Assembly (NCBI RefSeq): GCF_003628445.1
Contig: NZ_RBZO01000011.1
Location: 58,586 to 122,585 of the forward strand
Length of the DNA stretch: 64,000 nt
Reading direction: 5' to 3'
DNA from: Oceanobacillus bengalensis
GTDB taxonomy: Bacteria > Bacillota > Bacilli > Bacillales > Amphibacillaceae
The position numbers were made by a program, and so were the translations under genes. Numbering within the stretch: position 1 is the first letter of the stretch; every line of letters starts with the position of its first letter. This document shows positions 62,515 through 64,000 of the stretch, one piece after another. The notes below the pieces were generated by a model. The model had not been told where the DNA came from. It was given only the letters and a program-made list of their open reading frames with translations, and did not search any database.

Positions 62515-63321
62515 ATGGGTACAGAACTAATTATTGAGTACTTATGGGTATTAGTAGTGCTAGTTGCTCTTGAAGGGCTTCTTGCAGCAGACAATGCCTT
62601 AGTTTTAGCAATTATGGTAAGACATCTTCCAGAAGAACAACGGAAAAAGGCGCTATTTTATGGATTAGCTGGGGCACTTGTGCTTCGTATTGGTTCATTG
62701 TTTATCATTTCGTTTCTTGTTGATGTATGGCAAGTTCAAGCACTTGGTGCAGCCTACTTATTATTCATGTCATTCAAGAACCTGTATGACCGGCTCAAGC
62801 CGAAGAAACCAGATGATGAAGAAGATAGTAAGGAGAAAGTTAGAGATAATGAGGTTCATAAAGCTTCACCGAAAGAATTCTGGTGGACGGTTGCTAAAGT
62901 GGAATTCGCCGACCTTGCATTTGCGGTAGACTCCATCTTAGCAGCGGTTGCGCTTGCTGTAGCTCTACCACCAAGTGAATTAGGTACAATTGGTAGCCTT
63001 GATTCAGCTCAGTTCTTCGTTGTATTTGCTGGTGGGATGATTGGTGTTATTATCATGCGATTTGCAGCAAATATCTTCGTTGACTTGCTTCATAAACGTC
63101 CAGGCCTTGAGATAGCAGCCTTTGTTATTGTTGGTTGGGTTGGTGTGAAACTCTTAGTCATGGTATTAGCTCATCCTGATATTGCTTGGATACCGCATGA
63201 ATTCCCACATTCAACATTATGGAAGTCTATTTTCTATAGTGTATTAGTATTAACAGCGGTACTTGGATGGTTTGTTTCGGGTCCAAAAGGGGAAGAAGAA
63301 AAAGAGCGTGCTAGGGAATAG
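62515..63321 (+). CDS. TerC family membrane protein, Mn-riboswitch controlled (YkoY/MeeY-like)
   Basis: A 268-residue protein with seven or more helices. TerC marks are LEGLLAADNALVLAIMVRHL near residue 20 and VEFADLAFAVDSILAAVALA near 140, each with the acidic residues thought to bind metal, separated by a charged cytoplasmic loop (KPKKPDDEEDSKEKVRDNE). TerC proteins of Bacillus export Mn2+, helping to load secreted enzymes; the manganese riboswitch directly upstream supports that. AAGGAGA lies before the ATG at 62515; the frame back to 62464 overlaps the terminator. Confidence 0.94.
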   Translation: MGTELIIEYLWVLVVLVALEGLLAADNALVLAIMVRHLPEEQRKKALFYGLAGALVLRIGSLFIISFLVDVWQVQALGAAYLLFMSFKNLYDRLKPKKPDDEEDSKEKVRDNEVHKASPKEFWWTVAKVEFADLAFAVDSILAAVALAVALPPSELGTIGSLDSAQFFVVFAGGMIGVIIMRFAANIFVDLLHKRPGLEIAAFVIVGWVGVKLLVMVLAHPDIAWIPHEFPHSTLWKSIFYSVLVLTAVLGWFVSGPKGEEEKERARE

Positions 63322-63328
63322 TTTATGT

Positions 63329-63366
63329 AAAAAGCAATCACTGTTACACTGGTGGTTGCTTTTTGC
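63329..63366 (+). terminator. Intrinsic terminator of terC
   Basis: A 13-bp stem 63329-63341 with 63352-63364, one G-T pair, 10-base loop, T-rich end. Confidence 0.85.
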
Positions 63367-63387
63367 TTTCGGTGAGGAGGGATTTAG

Positions 63388-63750
63388 TTGTCAGTAAAGA
63401 TAAAGCGAATATACAGTGCGGTAGAAGAAAATGATGGTATACGAATTTTGGTTGATCGGATTTGGCCAAGAGGTATTTCAAAAGAGCAGGCAAAACTAGA
63501 CGATTGGATGAAAGAAATTGCTCCATCTACCGAGTTAAGAAAATTTTTTAACCATGAGCAAGACAAGTTTGCCGAATTTAAGGAGAAATATAAAGAGGAA
63601 CTTCAAAGTAATGAGAAAAGGCAAGAATTAGAGGAATTGATTAACATTGTAAAGGAAAAACCTACTGTTACTTTATTATTTGCTGCAAAGGATGAGGTGC
63701 ACAATCAAGCGGTGGTTTTGAAAGAAATAATAGAGGACGAGGTGAAATAG
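63388..63750 (+). CDS. DUF488 family protein, TTG start
   Basis: A 120-residue cytosolic protein with the DUF488 pattern: RIYSAVEENDGIRILVDRIW PRG (split here), LDDWMKEIAPSTELRKFF and VTLLFAAKDEVHNQAVVL. Function unknown. It begins with TTG, with GAGGAGGG 6 bases upstream and no nearby ATG. Separate from terC by a terminator. Confidence 0.9.
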   Translation: MSVKIKRIYSAVEENDGIRILVDRIWPRGISKEQAKLDDWMKEIAPSTELRKFFNHEQDKFAEFKEKYKEELQSNEKRQELEELINIVKEKPTVTLLFAAKDEVHNQAVVLKEIIEDEVK

Positions 63751-63882
63751 TTTACCTGAAATTATCAAATAGAAAGGTTCACTCCGCTTAATTTGTTGCT
63801 TTTTATAATTAGCAATTTGTATAGACAGCGCAGTAAGATGAGATAGTACTCGTCCTACCGTTCCGACAATTCACTTCAGTTT

Positions 63883-64000
63883 GGTGTGACCCCCAATAGT
63901 TGGAGTTTTATTAAGCAACGATTAGATCGGTATGAATTCGGTATTGAACTGGGCTCATACCGATCAATCTTCCTTTAATTCGTTGGTTATTGTAATAATA
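63883..64000 (-). mobile_element. End of an IS3-family insertion sequence
   Basis: GGTGTGACCCCCAATAGTTG near 63883-63902 is like the terminal inverted repeat of IS150-type elements, and the transposase tail begins 10 bases further in. The element continues beyond the right edge. 63751-63882 holds no gene. Confidence 0.7.
63911..64000 (-). CDS. IS3-family transposase (OrfB), C-terminal end only
   Basis: The last 29 residues are YYYNNQRIKGRLIGMSPVQY and a short tail to the stop at 63911. The NxxRIKxxLxGxSPVQYR signature is that of the integrase-type OrfB of IS150-group elements, which catalyses copy-out transposition. The rest lies outside the window; whether it is intact cannot be seen. Confidence 0.82.
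   Translation of the reverse strand, partial: YYYNNQRIKGRLIGMSPVQYRIHTDLIVA

Overview
The window is chromosomal DNA from a low-GC, Gram-positive, rod-type Bacillota. It most likely comes from a moderately halophilic or alkaliphilic Bacillaceae (Oceanobacillus/Virgibacillus/Ornithinibacillus-like). The evidence is AT-rich DNA with strong AGGAGG ribosome sites, SAM-I and yybP-ykoY riboswitches, and Bacillus-type genes (ypmR-ypmS, ypuA, yocH, ykpA, SE1832 family). Further evidence is very acidic lipoproteins, a CPA1 Na+/H+ antiporter, and CodY- and CcpA-type sites. The genus is an inference. No rRNA, tRNA or CRISPR array was seen.

Layout. 1-8.2 kb: oligopeptide ABC importer with two tandem, near-duplicate binding proteins (the first cut by the window edge), then oppBCDF. 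8.3-15.3 kb: fatty acyl-CoA ligase, a TAXI-type TRAP importer (binding protein, DUF1850, fused permease) and a MATE exporter. 15.3-19 kb: a dense DnaA-box cluster running into a lysozyme-like gene, then ridA, an iron alcohol dehydrogenase, DUF4256 and a zinc-ribbon mini-protein. 19-28 kb: plsC, two MFS pumps, ypuA, yocH, small accessory genes and a retropepsin pair. 28.2-28.6 kb: a stranded group II intron domain V. 28.6-37.5 kb: ABC-F ykpA, ypmSR, and a sulfur amino acid block (SAM riboswitch, O-acetylhomoserine sulfhydrylase with a C-terminal extension, rarD, methionine gamma-lyase).

37.5-41.2 kb holds an island of paralogous lipoproteins bracketed by two copies of the 3' end of the gamma-lyase gene plus its terminator. 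41.2-46.6 kb: membrane protein, cardiolipin synthase, thioesterase, then the most unusual gene of the window: a helix-turn-helix domain fused to a degenerate F1-ATPase beta-like domain. An operator-like cluster lies in front of it and an acetamidase/formamidase follows it. 46.8-55.4 kb: HxlR regulator, M29 aminopeptidase, AbrB-family transporter, a 22-unit array of a 20-bp repeat, recQ and the antiporter. 55.5-56.1 kb is a GC-rich dispersed element. 56-64 kb: GNAT enzymes, an XRE/membrane-protein pair with a palindromic operator, AI-2E permease, pgcA, Mn-riboswitch-controlled terC, DUF488, and the end of an IS3-type transposase.

Themes: peptide import (Opp) links to an aminopeptidase and to nitrogen control (CodY-like box). 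Methionine and cysteine metabolism is switched by SAM. Manganese export is switched by Mn2+. Intergenic space is unusually rich in short repeats, duplicated terminators and element debris.
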